Positions 46,818 to 48,205 of a DNA stretch of 48,205 nucleotides are shown here, in pieces; the stretch's first letter is position 1, and each line of letters opens with the position of its first letter. Under the pieces are notes generated by a model. It was given only the letters and a program-made list of their open reading frames with translations, was not told the DNA's origin and ran no database searches. Both the position numbers and the translations under genes were made by a program. This stretch comes from Terriglobia bacterium (GTDB lineage Bacteria > Acidobacteriota > Terriglobia > Acidiferrales > UBA7541): NCBI GenBank assembly GCA_020072805.1, contig JAIQGC010000014.1:1-48205 (forward strand), written 5' to 3'.

Positions 46818-46849
46818 CGTGACTTGTGACTCGTGATTCGTGACTCGTG
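46818..46849. repeat. Seven-nucleotide tandem repeat
   Basis: About 4.6 copies of CGTGACT with two single-base changes. It lies between the possible RNA and the convergent exported-protein gene, outside any coding frame I support. Confidence 0.8.
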
Positions 46850-46926
46850 CAAACTGGAGCGAGTTGCGAATCGCTCACCAGGCGCGCATCTCCTGGCGGG
46901 AGAAGCAGGAGAATTGTGGCCGGCCG

Positions 46927-47631
46927 TTAGCGCGCTGGAAGGGACAGGCGGTTGTCATTGCTGGCGACGGTGACCGGGACGGTGACGGTGGTGTCAACGC
47001 GGACGAGCAGGCCGGTCTGCGCGGGAAGTTCAACTTCCCTGCCTTTGCGGGCGACGATGTAGACGGCGCTGCCGGCAATGCCCAGGCCCATGCCTTTCAT
47101 GGCCGTGCCGAAGATGGCGCCGGCCAGAGTGCCGCCGCCCGCTCCGATGGCGCCGGCGGTGACGTCGCCCTTGACGTCATGGCGGGCCTGCAGAACCTGC
47201 CCTTCGATGATGCGGATATCGCGGCGAGGTTTGCCGCTGGAGTCGCCAGCGGACTGGCCGTGGGGCTTTTCAATGGCCAGAATGCTCATGCGCACGGGAA
47301 CCAGGCGGCTATCCACTTCGATGGAACGGAAAGCGAGATTGAGATAGGCCTGACCGCGAAAAAGGGAAAAGCGGCGGGGCTTGCCCACGGTGCCGATGAC
47401 GCCGTGCACTCGGGTGCCGGCGGGAAGAAGCAGTTGCGGCCCTAGGAAGACGGGTTCGACCACCACGGCGATGAAGGGATCGCCGTCGCGAGCGCCGGAG
47501 GTGCCCACGGGATTGAGCAGGGAGAGATGCACCTGGGTGCCCTGCAAAACCTGATGAGGCTCGGCGCGCAGAGAGGGAGAAACAAGGACGGAAAGAGCAA
47601 CGAGAGCGAGAACGGACGAAAAAACTTTCAT
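46927..47631 (-). CDS. Exported protein of unknown function
   Basis: A 234-residue protein with a signal peptide (about residues 1-23), a beta-rich part (GTQVHLSLLNPV ... LLPAGTRVHGVIG) that resembles the SH3/barrel-like 'conjugation TrbI-type' surface of many acidobacterial envelope proteins, then a Gly/Ala-rich helical hairpin (about 160-195: GAIGAGGGTLAGAIFG) that could sit in a membrane. AGGAGG precedes the ATG. I do not recognise the family with confidence. It is divergent from ffs. Confidence 0.75.
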   Translation of the reverse strand: MKVFSSVLALVALSVLVSPSLRAEPHQVLQGTQVHLSLLNPVGTSGARDGDPFIAVVVEPVFLGPQLLLPAGTRVHGVIGTVGKPRRFSLFRGQAYLNLAFRSIEVDSRLVPVRMSILAIEKPHGQSAGDSSGKPRRDIRIIEGQVLQARHDVKGDVTAGAIGAGGGTLAGAIFGTAMKGMGLGIAGSAVYIVARKGREVELPAQTGLLVRVDTTVTVPVTVASNDNRLSLPAR

Positions 47632-47967
47632 GAGAATCCTCCTGCCTGCGCGGAGGCGCAGGACGGTCCCGTGACGGGGGACGGCGCGGAGTTAGCTCCG
47701 GCGCTTGCCGCTGGCGCAGCGGACCCGGCGTCCCGTTGCGGCGGGTTGCCAGGGGGATGGGGAGGAAACCATCCGGGAAAATCGTACTTCATTTGAGAGG
47801 GAGGGAAAAAAATATTTGCGGCGTTGTGTTGAGAAGAACAGCACAGGGTGAAGCGGGAGAAGGCGCGCAATTTTTTCAGCGGAACGCCGGGCGGGGTTGC
47901 ACGGGCGCGCGCACGCTGTGTTAAACTCCTTTTTGCAGCGCCGCTCAGTTCGGGGCTGCCGGAGAGT
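47632..47967. other. Divergent region between the exported-protein gene and ffs
   Basis: About 336 bases, GC-rich on the left and AT-richer around 47790-47820. It holds the promoter of the minus-strand gene (not resolved) and a candidate ffs promoter at 47897-47927. No gene seen. Confidence 0.45.
47897..47927 (+). promoter_or_regulatory. Candidate promoter of ffs
   Basis: A -35-like TTGCAC (47897-47902) and a -10-like TAAACT (47922-47927); the spacer is 17-19 nt depending on which hexamer is used. TAAACT also precedes tRNA-Gln. Confidence 0.45.
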
Positions 47968-48071
<104 letters not shown>

Positions 48072-48138
48072 TTCCAACCCCCTGCCCACCGCGGGGGCAA
48101 GGAGCCAGGCAGCCGGCGACGGGCGGACTACCCTTCCT

Positions 48139-48205
48139 ATGAGCTACAAAGTCATCGCGCGAGAATGCCGCCCGCAGATTTTCAGTGAAATTGTCGGCCA
48201 GCAGC
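48139..48205 (+). CDS. dnaX: DNA polymerase III gamma/tau subunit, 5' part only
   Basis: The first 22 codons (MSYKVIARECRPQIFSEIVG and on) match the invariant N-terminus of DnaX, and the gene runs off the window. The clamp-loader ATPase domain lies beyond the edge. ffs upstream supports the call. Confidence 0.88.
   Translation, partial: MSYKVIARECRPQIFSEIVGQQ

Larger units (their letters stand above)
46273..46926. other. Long gene-poor region downstream of the NtrC-type regulator
   Basis: About 650 bases. From left to right: an intrinsic terminator (46435-46455), a sigma-54 promoter (46493-46508), a purine-rich stretch that may be an RNA (about 46519-46768), a long hairpin (46729-46768) and a 7-nt tandem repeat (46818-46849). 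Reading frames here lack ribosome binding sites in the right place relative to the predicted start. Confidence 0.6.

Overview
The window reads as chromosomal DNA of a GC-rich Gram-negative bacterium, most likely an acidobacterium (Acidobacteriota, Terriglobia-like). This is inferred from the mix of gene families: a DUF4382 lipoprotein, an HPF/cold-shock fusion, a bacillithiol gene (bshA), PilT with a disordered N-terminus, signal-peptide TPR proteins, and many multi-domain histidine kinases. No phage, transposase, integrase or CRISPR array is visible. Four tRNA genes (His, Thr, Ser, Gln) and the SRP RNA gene (ffs, directly upstream of dnaX) lie in the window.

Layout. 0-2.2 kb: a phosphoribosyltransferase, a divergent ribosome-hibernation/cold-shock fusion and a PilZ protein. 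2.5-9.9 kb: a signalling block on the minus strand, with an HD-GYP response regulator, a CHASE3/PAS hybrid kinase with two receivers, a lone receiver, then a NarL-type kinase/regulator pair. 10-16 kb: tRNA-His, a DUF4382 lipoprotein, a HAD phosphatase, an S10 serine carboxypeptidase and a PilT ATPase. 15.9-22.1 kb: two closely related polytopic glycosyltransferase-like proteins on the plus strand, enclosing a methyltransferase and another glycosyltransferase-like gene on the minus strand. 22-27 kb: an APC permease, 1-pyrroline-5-carboxylate dehydrogenase, and an exported Gly-rich protein with an outer-membrane barrel-like protein. 27.5-32.9 kb: tRNA-Thr, a compact minus-strand operon (PLP protein, DUF167, M24 peptidase, two small membrane proteins) divergent from tmk-holB and an Hfq-like gene. 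33-43 kb: a thioesterase, an SDR, bshA, a hydroxyacid dehydrogenase with glycerate 2-kinase, an ACT protein coupled to an M1 aminopeptidase, a TPR protein and msrA. 43-48.2 kb: tRNA-Ser, tRNA-Gln, a broken site-2 protease, an unknown small protein, an NtrC-type regulator, a gene-poor stretch with regulatory signals, an exported protein, ffs and the start of dnaX.

How the parts may work together. PilZ, HD-GYP and PilT all relate to c-di-GMP and surface motility, and a similar GTAC-centred motif lies upstream of each. The most interesting region is 44.8-46.8 kb. The NtrC-family regulator has an intact GAFTGA motif and a near-consensus sigma-54 promoter whose predicted start is one base before the ATG. 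Downstream of it, behind an intrinsic terminator, is a second near-consensus sigma-54 promoter facing about 250 nt with no convincing gene. This layout resembles the Pseudomonas cbrB-crcZ arrangement, in which a sigma-54 small RNA titrates Hfq or the Hfq-Crc complex; an Hfq-like gene also occurs in this window. Strand composition flips at about 43.1-43.5 kb, from C-rich to G-rich on the plus strand, next to the two tRNAs and the broken protease.
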